A stretch of 6,792 nucleotides of DNA from Chitinophagales bacterium (GTDB lineage Bacteria > Bacteroidota > Bacteroidia > Chitinophagales > Saprospiraceae). The position numbers and the translations under genes were made by a program. This document shows, piece by piece, positions 1-6,678 of this stretch. Numbering within the stretch: the first letter of the stretch is position 1; each line of letters begins with the position of its first letter. Below the pieces are notes generated by a model. That model had not been told where the DNA came from and did no database searches. It saw only the letters and a list, made by a program, of their open reading frames with translations. The DNA is taken from assembly GCA_013297575.1 (NCBI GenBank), contig JAAFHO010000320.1, forward strand, positions 1 through 6,792, read 5' to 3'.

Positions 1-1056
1 CACACTTAGGCTATCCCAACCGCCGCCATAAGTCGCCGTGCGGTTACATTCAAAATCATCCAAAAATACAGGGTTGGACACGGCTCCCACGCACGAACTC
101 GGCACGGCACACACATTATCGAAATAATAAGTGTCACCGCTGGTTTCTACACCTGGGTCAAAAAACATGACAATTTTACTCAGTCCGGTATTGGCTGCCT
201 GTGCACTAAAATCAAAGGTGTATTCCTGCCAAGCACCCGTAACAGCAATATTGGCCGTTTTTTCAAAACCACCGCCAGTACCTTCTAATTTGAAGATAAA
301 TTGAGTAGGCGCTGTGGCATATACCTGAATTTTGAATTTATTGTACAAAGACATGTCAAAAGGCGTACCATTATCAGCCAAAATAAGGCTATAAGCGTGC
401 ATCGTAGATTTTACGTATTTTGCACAATTAGCACTGCTATTGATCTGATTTGCACCCGGATTGGCCACTGGAGCAGTCAGTACACCATCCAAACCTTGGA
501 AAACCAAACCTGGTGTTTCAAAATCTGAATAACAACGCTCTGCTTTTACCGCTACAATATCGTCGAAATAATAGGTCTTGTTATCGCCCAGTACAAATGA
601 GTTGAACGATACCAAAATAGTTTTAAGATTGGTAAAACTTGCACCAGCAGAAAGATCGAACGTATATTCGACCCATTGGTTGGCTACCGTGATGTCCAAT
701 ATTTTTTCTACTGGACCGCCACCGGGGCCTTCTAATTTGAGCAATGCCTTGCAAGGTGCCGTTGGCGACCAAATTTTCATTTTGAATTGGTTATTTACGC
801 TTATATCCAAGGTATTTGGAAAAGTATAAATCGCAAAATTGAAGTCAAATGCGGGGCTATTGGTGTAAGAACCGACCCAATCACTGGTGTTCGCCCCCGA
901 TTTATCAGGGTTTGCAATGGCACCATTGTAGGTGCCATTTACGCCATTCCAGGGCAAATCGGATGTGCCACCTTCAAAATCTTCATACACAACTTGGGCT
1001 TGTGCGCCAAATCCGAGTAGAAGGGTGAGCAGAATAATAAGTGATGATTTTTTCAT
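1..1056 (-). CDS. Secreted protein of repeated carbohydrate-binding-like modules (partial, 3' end missing)
   Basis: The reading frame is open from an ATG at 1056 to the left edge (352 codons, no stop), so the C-terminus is missing. Residues 1-20 are a signal peptide: two lysines, a Leu/Ile-rich core, and probable cleavage after AQA. Two related modules follow, at about 22-170 and 175-317. Each begins with an aromatic-x-DFE motif (YEDFEGG, YSDFETP), has a NP-(D/G)-x-(S/N) segment, a Phe-Lys-(M/I)-x-(I/V) strand, KLEG-GGG, a W-x-EYTFD strand, and ends in TYYFDDI or TYYFDNV. A third copy starts at about 328 (VFLDDFE) and is cut off. Modules of this kind are common in exported Bacteroidota polysaccharide-utilisation proteins and resemble galactose-binding-fold CBMs; that assignment is from memory. 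The start lies 54 bases after the glucanase stop on the same strand, so co-transcription is likely, and a glycan-binding role beside that enzyme is inferred. A T9SS tail may lie beyond the edge. Confidence 0.85.
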   Translation of the reverse strand, partial: MKKSSLIILLTLLLGFGAQAQVVYEDFEGGTSDLPWNGVNGTYNGAIANPDKSGANTSDWVGSYTNSPAFDFNFAIYTFPNTLDISVNNQFKMKIWSPTAPCKALLKLEGPGGGPVEKILDITVANQWVEYTFDLSAGASFTNLKTILVSFNSFVLGDNKTYYFDDIVAVKAERCYSDFETPGLVFQGLDGVLTAPVANPGANQINSSANCAKYVKSTMHAYSLILADNGTPFDMSLYNKFKIQVYATAPTQFIFKLEGTGGGFEKTANIAVTGAWQEYTFDFSAQAANTGLSKIVMFFDPGVETSGDTYYFDNVCAVPSSCVGAVSNPVFLDDFECNRTATYGGGWDSLSV

Positions 1057-1070
1057 AAACAAATTTGTTT
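1057..1070. repeat. 14-bp perfect palindrome abutting the start codon
   Basis: AAACAAATTTGTTT equals its own reverse complement and ends directly at the ATG of the repeat-module gene. It could be a DNA dyad for a protein or simply A/T-rich leader sequence. There is no G/A-rich Shine-Dalgarno motif in the preceding bases, which is usual in this phylum. Its function is unknown. Confidence 0.4.
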
Positions 1071-1110
1071 GTTAGTAGTGAGCAATAATTGGTTAGCAGT
1101 CTTTAATACA

Positions 1111-2979
1111 TTAATCATTGATTATCAATATTTTTTTAGACCATTTTTCAAATGTTTGTCCGTTTATCTCCAAAAAATAGACACCTTTTGGCACATTATT
1201 TAATGGAAACGATAAGGTATGAACCCCAACAGGCATGGCTTTTTGGGGAGTGAATATTTGTACCAACTGGCCTTTGTTGTCCAGCAGTGTTAGTGCAATG
1301 GTTTGTGCTTTTAGTATGGATACTTCTAGGTTTAATACGCCATTAGAAGCAACTGGATTGGGATAAACTGCGAGGTCTAAACCATTTTTTTCGAGTAGAT
1401 TTTCGTTGATGCCTACAGTATTATCGGGTTGAAAACCAAGTGCCGTTAAGGCGGGTTGAATCTCGGGGTTGAGCATAAATTTTTTCCACAAAAGCCCTGT
1501 GCGATAGTTTTCGATCATCACGACGATTGGGCCTTGGTCGATAGCAAGGTAAGAATCCGCAAACCAGTTTTGATTCAAGTTATAGGCATCATAAAAGCCA
1601 TATTCGCCCCACAAATTTTGACCTAAAATCCTATAAAAATGGCGCATGGCCGCTATACTTTGGTCGGGCGTATATGGCATAGATGCCAATGCCGCAGTGG
1701 GCGAAATGGTGCCATCGTCGTTGCTCGGATAAATATCGTGCGCACTATATCCGTTAGGGCCGTCGCAGGCAGTAAGTCCCCAAGCCTCGCCGGAATAACC
1801 GGGATAATTTTTGGGATTGGCCACGCTGTATGCGTGCTGTATGAGCGCGTGGTTGCGATTGCGGATAAAATAATTGCAAAAAGCGTCTTTTACCGGACGT
1901 GGATCAAAACCCAAATACGAATAATGCGCAAAAAACATAGGTCCGCCTCCAAATGGCCCGCAATACACCTTATTGCCAAAATGTATGCTGTTATTGGCGT
2001 AATTGCTCGAAGTCCAACCCGTTTGATACAAAGAACCAGGCACTCCGTGTGTGGGTGAGGCCGCAGCAAGTAAATATACGATTTGCGTTTCGTTAAAGCC
2101 ACGCAGCGGAAAATTCATTTCCCAGTTGTAATTCGGCGACCAATGCCAATAGAGTACATTACCGTTGTTTTTGCGGAACCAATCCCATTCTACATCTTCC
2201 CAAATACCCTTAATTACATCGCGCAAGGCCTTTTCTAAGGCTGTATTTTGGTCAAAATACTGACGTGCGGCGAGTAATCCTTGAATCAGAAAAGCCGTTT
2301 CTACCAAATCAGCACCATTGTCTTTTTGGCTAAATGCAATGGTATTGCCCGTAGTGCCATCCATCCAATGCGGGTAAGCACCATGAAACCGATCTGCCAC
2401 TTGAAGGAAAGAAACAATTTGGAGTAGGCGGTTTACAGCAGCGTCGCGGGTGATCCAGCCCCGCTCGGAGGCGACAACAATCGACATAATACCAAAACCG
2501 GAACCACCAGTTGTGACCGTTTGGCCGCTGTTCAGGCGTTCGCGTGCCATACCGCTCACCGGGTGCGCGTGCTCCCAAAAATACCTAAAAGTTTGCTCTT
2601 GTACCATATCGAGCAATGCCTCGTCGCTCATTATTTGTGTATTGGCACAGACTGAAGAAGTAAATGTACTTTCTTGTCCACCTTGCCCAATACTTTGGAT
2701 TTGGTAACAACGATTGAGGTTTTGGCCTTCGTCGCCTGTCCAATCCGTTATCGATAGCGTAGTAGCGGACACGTTTTTTAGGAACTCAAAATTGCTGCCA
2801 TCAGTTGCACGGAATATTTTGTAACTGGAAATATTGGCCGAAATACTGGCCTGCCACGACACCGCAATATGACTTTCATATCCCTTTGCTACAACATTGG
2901 AAGGAGGTAATGGCACTTGCGCCACAAGACATCCCGTGGTAAGTAGCAGGGAAAAAAGTATAAATAAGCGTAAAGGCAT
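1111..2979 (-). CDS. Secreted GH144-type endo-beta-1,2-glucanase (glucoamylase-like family) with FN3 and T9SS domains
   Basis: This 622-residue protein has a signal peptide (1-21, LVAQ end), a fibronectin type III domain (about 23-112), an (alpha/alpha)6-barrel catalytic domain (about 118-515) and a T9SS type A sorting domain (about 535-622: VYPNP, then PKGVYFLEI, then KKI near the end). Motifs typical of the Pfam Glycoamylase / GH144 group are FRYFWEHAHP (131-140), GFGIMS (161-166), AYPHWMDG (201-208), NGADLVETAF (221-230) and GFNETQIVYL (294-303). Asp224, Glu227 and Glu297 are the best acidic active-site candidates; their spacing fits the D-x-x-E plus later Glu that I recall for the Chitinophaga pinensis enzyme. 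The family cleaves linear beta-1,2-glucan inside the chain to give sophorooligosaccharides. Databases often call such proteins 'glucoamylase', which would be misleading. A cysteine at residue 17 (LTTGC) is a poor lipobox, and the T9SS tail argues for export through the outer membrane. The regulator gene lies directly upstream and a binding-module gene 54 bases downstream. The family is well supported; the exact substrate is inferred. Confidence 0.9.
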   Translation of the reverse strand: MPLRLFILFSLLLTTGCLVAQVPLPPSNVVAKGYESHIAVSWQASISANISSYKIFRATDGSNFEFLKNVSATTLSITDWTGDEGQNLNRCYQIQSIGQGGQESTFTSSVCANTQIMSDEALLDMVQEQTFRYFWEHAHPVSGMARERLNSGQTVTTGGSGFGIMSIVVASERGWITRDAAVNRLLQIVSFLQVADRFHGAYPHWMDGTTGNTIAFSQKDNGADLVETAFLIQGLLAARQYFDQNTALEKALRDVIKGIWEDVEWDWFRKNNGNVLYWHWSPNYNWEMNFPLRGFNETQIVYLLAAASPTHGVPGSLYQTGWTSSNYANNSIHFGNKVYCGPFGGGPMFFAHYSYLGFDPRPVKDAFCNYFIRNRNHALIQHAYSVANPKNYPGYSGEAWGLTACDGPNGYSAHDIYPSNDDGTISPTAALASMPYTPDQSIAAMRHFYRILGQNLWGEYGFYDAYNLNQNWFADSYLAIDQGPIVVMIENYRTGLLWKKFMLNPEIQPALTALGFQPDNTVGINENLLEKNGLDLAVYPNPVASNGVLNLEVSILKAQTIALTLLDNKGQLVQIFTPQKAMPVGVHTLSFPLNNVPKGVYFLEINGQTFEKWSKKILIIND

Positions 2980-3031
2980 AAGTAAGTATGGTTGCGAATT
3001 TGAATATTGAAAACAAATAAAAAATTAGGTC

Positions 3032-3046
3032 GTCAAAAGATTTGAC
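3032..3046. promoter_or_regulatory. Operator-like inverted repeat upstream of the glucanase gene
   Basis: GTCAAA-AGA-TTTGAC is a perfect 6-bp inverted repeat with a 3-bp spacer, 52 bases before the glucanase ATG. The 140-base gap to the regulator stop is otherwise A/T-rich, with only a one-mismatch -7 box (CAAATAAA at 3014-3021, read on the minus strand). Its place makes it a candidate site for the neighbouring LuxR-type regulator, but no binding motif is known to me for this family. Confidence 0.4.
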
Positions 3047-3119
3047 AAGGCAAAATTCGGTTAATTTATCGGTAAAAGATAAAAAAGAGCCTCACTACTA
3101 CTACGCCATTTAAAAAAAA

Positions 3120-5876
3120 TCAAAATTTCAGGATAAATTCAGTCAGATTGTCCTCTTCGGAGAGGCCAATTTTTTTCCGGAGGCGATAACGTTTGTTTTC
3201 GACACCACGGACAGAGATATTAAACAGCGGCGCAATTTCCTTGGAAGCAAGATTCATTTTGAGGTAAGCCGCTAAACGCAGGTCTCCCGGTGTGAGTTCG
3301 GGGAATTGTAATAGTAATCGTTTGATAAAATCATCGTGCACACGGTTGAAGGATGCTTCAAAAATTTCCCAATCGTGATCGCCCTCCAAATGCTCATCGA
3401 TTTGTCGGATAATTTTATCCAGTGCTTGCGTATCTTTAGCGGAAGTGAGTAGTTCGTCTTTGAGGCTTTGCATGGCCTCGTTTTTCCGGATCAGGTTGAA
3501 GGCCGCATTGGACAGTTCGCGGTTTTGGGTATCCACTTCTAACAGTAATATTTCATGTTCGGCTTCGGTGCGTTGCCGTGCCAGTTCGCGTTCTTTTTCG
3601 GCTTCCAGTTGTTTGCGTTGTTTGTTTAGGCGGGCGCGGTTATATTTTTCAAAACCTATGAACAAAAGTATCGCCAGCAGTGCATAAACGGTATAAGCCA
3701 ACCCCGATCGGTACCACGGTGCATCAATATTAAAGGATAACCGCCCCTCCTGCCCACCTAGGTCGGAACGAACGATAAAAATGTAGTTGCCATCGGGTAA
3801 ATTGGTAAATTCTTTTTCCGCGCTGGTTTGCCAAGGCGACCAATGCTGCGAAAACCCCTCCAACTTGTACGAAAACTGAGGCTGTCGTTCAAAAACAGGG
3901 ATTGAAAAATGAAATTTCACGCTATTTTGCTCCCATTTGAAATGATAATCAGCAATGGGTAAAAAAGAACCTCCATCGCCTGTTTCTATCCTTCGAATCA
4001 CTACTGCTGGTGTAGTTTTCCCACTAATGGGTGCTATTTGGCGTTTATCGAGCAAGGCAAAACCATTTTCCAAACAAAATAAATAGGTATGAGCGGCCAA
4101 TGGAACAATACATTCGTACGAGGGGACAAGTGTGATTGGGTAACTGATAGATGATTCGCCCATTGTTAAGTTGATGCCACTGCTATCCACCGTAAAGTAT
4201 TCATTTTCATTGCCTGATAATATCTTTTTACCCGAAAATTCAGAAGGATATTTTTGAAATAATGCAGAAATTTTAGGATTTGTATTGATATGCAATGGCA
4301 CAGGTCTTGTATTGACGACTAATTGCCCGTTGAGCGCCACCAAATCCAGTTGAAAATCCGTGGTGAGGCCATCTGATTTGGAAAAAGATTTGAGTGCTGT
4401 GATCCGAGTCAGATCATCACTCAGATGCAAACGGAATAACCCTTTGTTCGGATGACTACCCCAAAGGTCGCCAGCATCGTCAAAAGCAATTTTTTTCAAA
4501 GGTTCATTAAACCCTTCTACGCGGTGCCCAAATTGCCAACGGCCGTTTATGCTTTTTTTAAACACCACCAATCCGCTGTACGTTCCTTGTATCAATGCAT
4601 CAGATCTGCCAGGGATACGTTGCAGGCACCAGCCTCCAGTGACGTCAGAAATTTTTTGTGCAATACCATTCTTAATAACAAATGTACCATCATTATGGCC
4701 AATAATTAATTGATCGTCAATTAATTGTATTTCCCAAATCTGCCCTTGCGAACCCTCTATTAACCTAAATTTTTCGTTGCCCAACGCACCTTCTTTGGCT
4801 TTGAATAAACGCATAAACACCCCGTGATTGGTACCAATATACAGTTGCCCTTGATGTACAGCAGCCGAATAAACCGTACCAATTTGGCCTGTTTGATCGT
4901 CAAAAACCTGGATTGGTGCGTCCAGTTCTACACAATCAATGCCGCGATCAAGACCCAGCCAAAGGTTGTTATTGCGATCTTCCATTAGGGCCAGCACCGT
5001 ATTGTTTTGTAGGCCATTTTCGCGGTGTATATGGTGACTTAAACGTTCTGCTGTATCGAGTATATAAGCGCCGTTCAGAATAGTGCCAATGGCCCAGCCG
5101 CCTTTTTGGAGTGCGACTGCTTTGTTGAGTTGGTATTTTTTAAATAGTGCGTTAAGTGGATTGTCCCAAGGTTTACATTGGCCATTTTTGAGACAAAAAA
5201 TACCATTATTGGCGGTACCCATCCAAACTGTACTATCGGAGCCTTGAACCAAAAACTGTACGGATTTATCGCGCAGTATTTCCGTGCTTTCGATAAACTT
5301 AAAGGTTTGGTCGGGCAATATTTCGTAGAGACCACGCCCAATGATGGGTAACAAAACTCGACCATTTACTTGCTGTGCAAACATGATGTTGCCAGGCGGC
5401 TGTAATATCGTAAGCTTTTGATAATCATATTTATAGATGGTGGAAAAAGATTGGAATAACACATAATTAGGCAAGACAAGAATATGCCATATTTCGTCTT
5501 TGACCAGTTGGTCGGCACGTGTACTGGCACTGAGTGAAGTATATTCGAGTCTGCCAGTTTTGCCTGTTTTCCAATACCCAAATTCGGCTACACCACCGCC
5601 AAATATTTCACCATTTTTGCCCATTGCAATAGCACGCACGGTTTGTTTTTCGGGCATTACAAAGAGTGCTGCTTGTGCTCCATCGAGTTCGAGCAGGCCG
5701 CTGTTGTTACCTGCGTATATCCAACCTTCCTCCGACTGTGTCAGGGACCAGTTTTGGTTTTGGGCTTTATAATCGGAGGGCGTGAAATGCCGGATACGGG
5801 GTACTTCCTGTGCAAAGGACAATACGGGAACGATGATAAAGAGGACAAATAGTGTTTGCTGGTTCAGCCATTGCAT
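3120..5876 (-). CDS. Membrane-spanning sensor/transcription regulator: beta-propeller repeats, Y_Y_Y domain, LuxR-type HTH
   Basis: This 918-residue protein has, in order: a signal peptide (1-23, FAQ end); a long periplasmic sensor region of propeller-type repeats (for example near 44-66, 205-232, 291-318, 333-355 and 464-484, with W-(I/M/L)-x-G-x-x-x-G-(I/L) patterns); a three-Y (Y_Y_Y) domain near 646-720 (YKLEGFSQHW, LPDGNYIF); one membrane helix (about 724-742); a charged coiled coil (about 743-805); and a C-terminal HTH (861-918, LTPGDLRLAAYL, SKEIAPLFNISVRGVENKRYRLRKK). The sensor half resembles the hybrid two-component sensors that control polysaccharide loci in Bacteroidota. There is no histidine-kinase, ATPase or receiver domain, so it should act as a one-component regulator whose DNA-binding end stays at the inner membrane. 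The start is chosen because the signal peptide follows at once and no other Met occurs before residue 74. The glucanase gene is 140 bases downstream and is the obvious target. The ligand is unknown. Confidence 0.9.
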   Translation of the reverse strand: MQWLNQQTLFVLFIIVPVLSFAQEVPRIRHFTPSDYKAQNQNWSLTQSEEGWIYAGNNSGLLELDGAQAALFVMPEKQTVRAIAMGKNGEIFGGGVAEFGYWKTGKTGRLEYTSLSASTRADQLVKDEIWHILVLPNYVLFQSFSTIYKYDYQKLTILQPPGNIMFAQQVNGRVLLPIIGRGLYEILPDQTFKFIESTEILRDKSVQFLVQGSDSTVWMGTANNGIFCLKNGQCKPWDNPLNALFKKYQLNKAVALQKGGWAIGTILNGAYILDTAERLSHHIHRENGLQNNTVLALMEDRNNNLWLGLDRGIDCVELDAPIQVFDDQTGQIGTVYSAAVHQGQLYIGTNHGVFMRLFKAKEGALGNEKFRLIEGSQGQIWEIQLIDDQLIIGHNDGTFVIKNGIAQKISDVTGGWCLQRIPGRSDALIQGTYSGLVVFKKSINGRWQFGHRVEGFNEPLKKIAFDDAGDLWGSHPNKGLFRLHLSDDLTRITALKSFSKSDGLTTDFQLDLVALNGQLVVNTRPVPLHINTNPKISALFQKYPSEFSGKKILSGNENEYFTVDSSGINLTMGESSISYPITLVPSYECIVPLAAHTYLFCLENGFALLDKRQIAPISGKTTPAVVIRRIETGDGGSFLPIADYHFKWEQNSVKFHFSIPVFERQPQFSYKLEGFSQHWSPWQTSAEKEFTNLPDGNYIFIVRSDLGGQEGRLSFNIDAPWYRSGLAYTVYALLAILLFIGFEKYNRARLNKQRKQLEAEKERELARQRTEAEHEILLLEVDTQNRELSNAAFNLIRKNEAMQSLKDELLTSAKDTQALDKIIRQIDEHLEGDHDWEIFEASFNRVHDDFIKRLLLQFPELTPGDLRLAAYLKMNLASKEIAPLFNISVRGVENKRYRLRKKIGLSEEDNLTEFILKF

Positions 5877-5880
5877 TTGG

Positions 5881-5888
5881 CAAAGTTA
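5881..5888 (-). promoter_or_regulatory. Possible -7 box for the sensor/regulator (near-leaderless)
   Basis: TAACTTTG on the minus strand matches the Bacteroidota -7 consensus TAnnTTTG. It ends 4 bases before the regulator ATG, so transcription from it would start at or near the start codon and give a leaderless mRNA. No TTG-type -33 element is correctly spaced, so it may be chance. Confidence 0.3.
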
Positions 5889-5953
5889 GTGCAAAATTTA
5901 AAAATAAGTAGATGCTCAATGCGCTTATGGTTACTTTTTACGCAATTTAAGGC

Positions 5954-5967
5954 TATGTATATGGTGT
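5954..5967. repeat. Left arm of 14-bp inverted repeat flanking the Uma2 gene
   Basis: TATGTATATGGTGT is the exact reverse complement of 6665-6678, and the two copies bracket the Uma2 gene. The match stops abruptly on both sides. This arm lies just upstream of the -7 box of the Uma2 gene, where a -33 element would sit. Confidence 0.65.
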
Positions 5968-5974
5968 AACACTT

Positions 5975-5982
5975 TATCTTTG
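5975..5982 (+). promoter_or_regulatory. -7 promoter box of the Uma2-family gene
   Basis: TATCTTTG is a full match to TAnnTTTG and lies 15 bases before the ATG at 5998, predicting a very short leader. It covers the alternative TTG codon at 5980, which argues that translation starts at 5998. The short dyad GTGT-A-ACAC (5964-5972) lies just upstream. No clear TTG -33 element is seen. Confidence 0.5.
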
Positions 5983-5984
5983 CA

Positions 5985-5992
5985 CAAAATTA
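5985..5992 (-). promoter_or_regulatory. Candidate -7 box for leftward transcription of the sensor/regulator
   Basis: On the minus strand these bases read TAATTTTG, a full TAnnTTTG match. A TTG at 6013-6011 stands 18 bases upstream of it, close to the usual -33/-7 spacing. It would give the regulator mRNA a leader of about 100 bases. It overlaps the rightward Uma2 promoter, so the two may compete for RNA polymerase. Confidence 0.4.
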
Positions 5993-5997
5993 CACGT

Positions 5998-6600
5998 ATG
6001 TCAGTCATTACAAGCCTTTCACAATTAGATTTAAACGGCAAATATTCTTACGCCGATTACCTCACATGGAAATTTGAGGAAGCCATTGAGTTAATTAAGG
6101 GTAAGATATTGCCTATGTCAGCTCCAAGTCGCAGACACCAAGCCATCTCTCGATATATGAACGGTGTTTTCTTTATTTTTTTTGAAGCGCATCCCTGTGC
6201 ATTTTATGACGCTCCATTTGATGTGCGGCTTTTGGACAAAAACAAATCCATGAAGGCCAATAAGGAAGTATTCACCGTTGTTCAGCCCGATATTTGTGTG
6301 ATCTGTGATGAATCAAAACTAGACGATAAAGGTTGCTTAGGTGCCCCCGACCTCGTTATTGAAATACTTTCACCGGGTAATTCGACCAAAGAGATGCGCC
6401 TGAAAAAAGAACTTTACCAAGAAAATCAGGTACGTGAATATTGGATTTTGGATCCAGAACGGGAGATGTCGTTCCAGTTTGTGCTCACCGAAAATGGGGT
6501 TTATGGCCCGCCCCAGCTCTATATACAAGATGAAATGATGGTTTCTGCTATTTTTGAAGGTTTACAGGTCAATTTGGCGGACGTTTTTAAGCAGCAATAG
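5998..6600 (+). CDS. Uma2-family (DUF820) PD-(D/E)xK nuclease-like protein
   Basis: This 200-residue protein is the usual full length for the family. The N-terminus has the typical Y-x-DYLTW (18-24) and ELIKGKI (31-37) segments. The restriction-endonuclease-like core has PDICVI (98-103), APDLVIEILSPGNST (116-130), a basic helix (RLKKELYQEN, 134-143) and the conserved REYWILDPE (146-154). Asp98, Glu122 and Lys136 or Lys137 are plausible catalytic residues, so the fold appears intact. An upstream in-frame TTG at 5980 would add six residues, but it lies inside a -7 promoter box, so ATG 5998 is preferred. The family is found in many copies in cyanobacteria and some Bacteroidota, and its biological role is unsettled. 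There is no partner methylase or antitoxin nearby. The gene runs opposite to the glucanase cluster, is followed by cydA after 83 bases, and is bracketed by inverted repeats, so it may be a late insertion. Confidence 0.88.
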   Translation: MSVITSLSQLDLNGKYSYADYLTWKFEEAIELIKGKILPMSAPSRRHQAISRYMNGVFFIFFEAHPCAFYDAPFDVRLLDKNKSMKANKEVFTVVQPDICVICDESKLDDKGCLGAPDLVIEILSPGNSTKEMRLKKELYQENQVREYWILDPEREMSFQFVLTENGVYGPPQLYIQDEMMVSAIFEGLQVNLADVFKQQ

Positions 6601-6620
6601 TTGTAATTCCCCTTGTAATT
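6601..6620. repeat. Direct repeat of TTGTAATT before cydA
   Basis: Two copies of TTGTAATT (6601-6608 and 6613-6620) are separated by CCCC, a 12-bp period. The second overlaps the likely cydA -7 box. The arrangement is compatible with a regulator binding in tandem but could be local slippage. Confidence 0.4.
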
Positions 6621-6623
6621 TTG
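6614..6623 (+). promoter_or_regulatory. cydA: Likely cydA -7 box, also second inverted-repeat block
   Basis: TAATTTTG (6616-6623) fits TAnnTTTG and would give cydA a leader of roughly 55 bases. The 10-mer TGTAATTTTG (6614-6623) is the exact reverse complement of 5985-5994 on the other side of the Uma2 gene. No -33 element is clear. Confidence 0.45.
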
Positions 6624-6640
6624 CGTTAAAAATAACTTTA

Positions 6641-6671
6641 ATGGTGATAAACTGTTTAGCATAAACACCAT
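6641..6671 (+). promoter_or_regulatory. Dyad-rich cydA leader
   Basis: ATGGTG (6641-6646) pairs with CACCAT (6666-6671). Inside lie TAAAC (6648-6652), GTTTA (6654-6658) and TAAAC (6662-6666), so the central GTTTA can pair with either flanking copy. This could be an operator or a weak mRNA hairpin before the cydA start. There is no U-run, so it is not a standard terminator. Confidence 0.35.
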
Positions 6672-6678
6672 ATACATA
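6665..6678. repeat. Right arm of 14-bp inverted repeat flanking the Uma2 gene
   Basis: ACACCATATACATA is the exact reverse complement of 5954-5967. It ends 5 bases before the cydA ATG, so if it is the end of an inserted element, the insertion reaches almost to cydA and may have replaced its native leader. Confidence 0.65.

Noticed and set aside
301..1020. Three rightward open frames (301-528, 578-829, 787-1020)
   Set aside because: They lie antisense to the continuous 352-codon exported-protein frame, which has a signal peptide and recognisable repeats; they show no family motifs.
1639..2707. Open frames of 70-139 codons on both strands inside the glucanase gene
   Set aside because: Composition is shadow-like (rich in Arg, Ile and Cys), with no motifs, and they overlap conserved catalytic-domain sequence in the true frame.
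2923..2979. Lipoprotein signal at Cys17 of the glucanase
   Set aside because: Position -3 is Thr rather than Leu/Val/Ile, a type I cleavage site follows (LVAQ), and the protein carries a T9SS tail.
3050..3119. Intrinsic terminator after the sensor/regulator gene
   Set aside because: T-runs are present on the minus strand, but no G/C-rich stem of more than about 3 pairs precedes them; read-through into the glucanase gene remains possible.
3445..5852. Several short open frames overlapping the sensor/regulator gene
   Set aside because: All are contained in a 918-codon frame with clear domains; the Ser/Arg-rich frame at 3445-3687 is the antisense image of the coiled coil.
5980..5997. TTG start giving the Uma2 protein six extra residues
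   Set aside because: The codon lies within the -7 box TATCTTTG, so it would not be in the mRNA, and the ATG at 5998 matches the usual family N-terminus.
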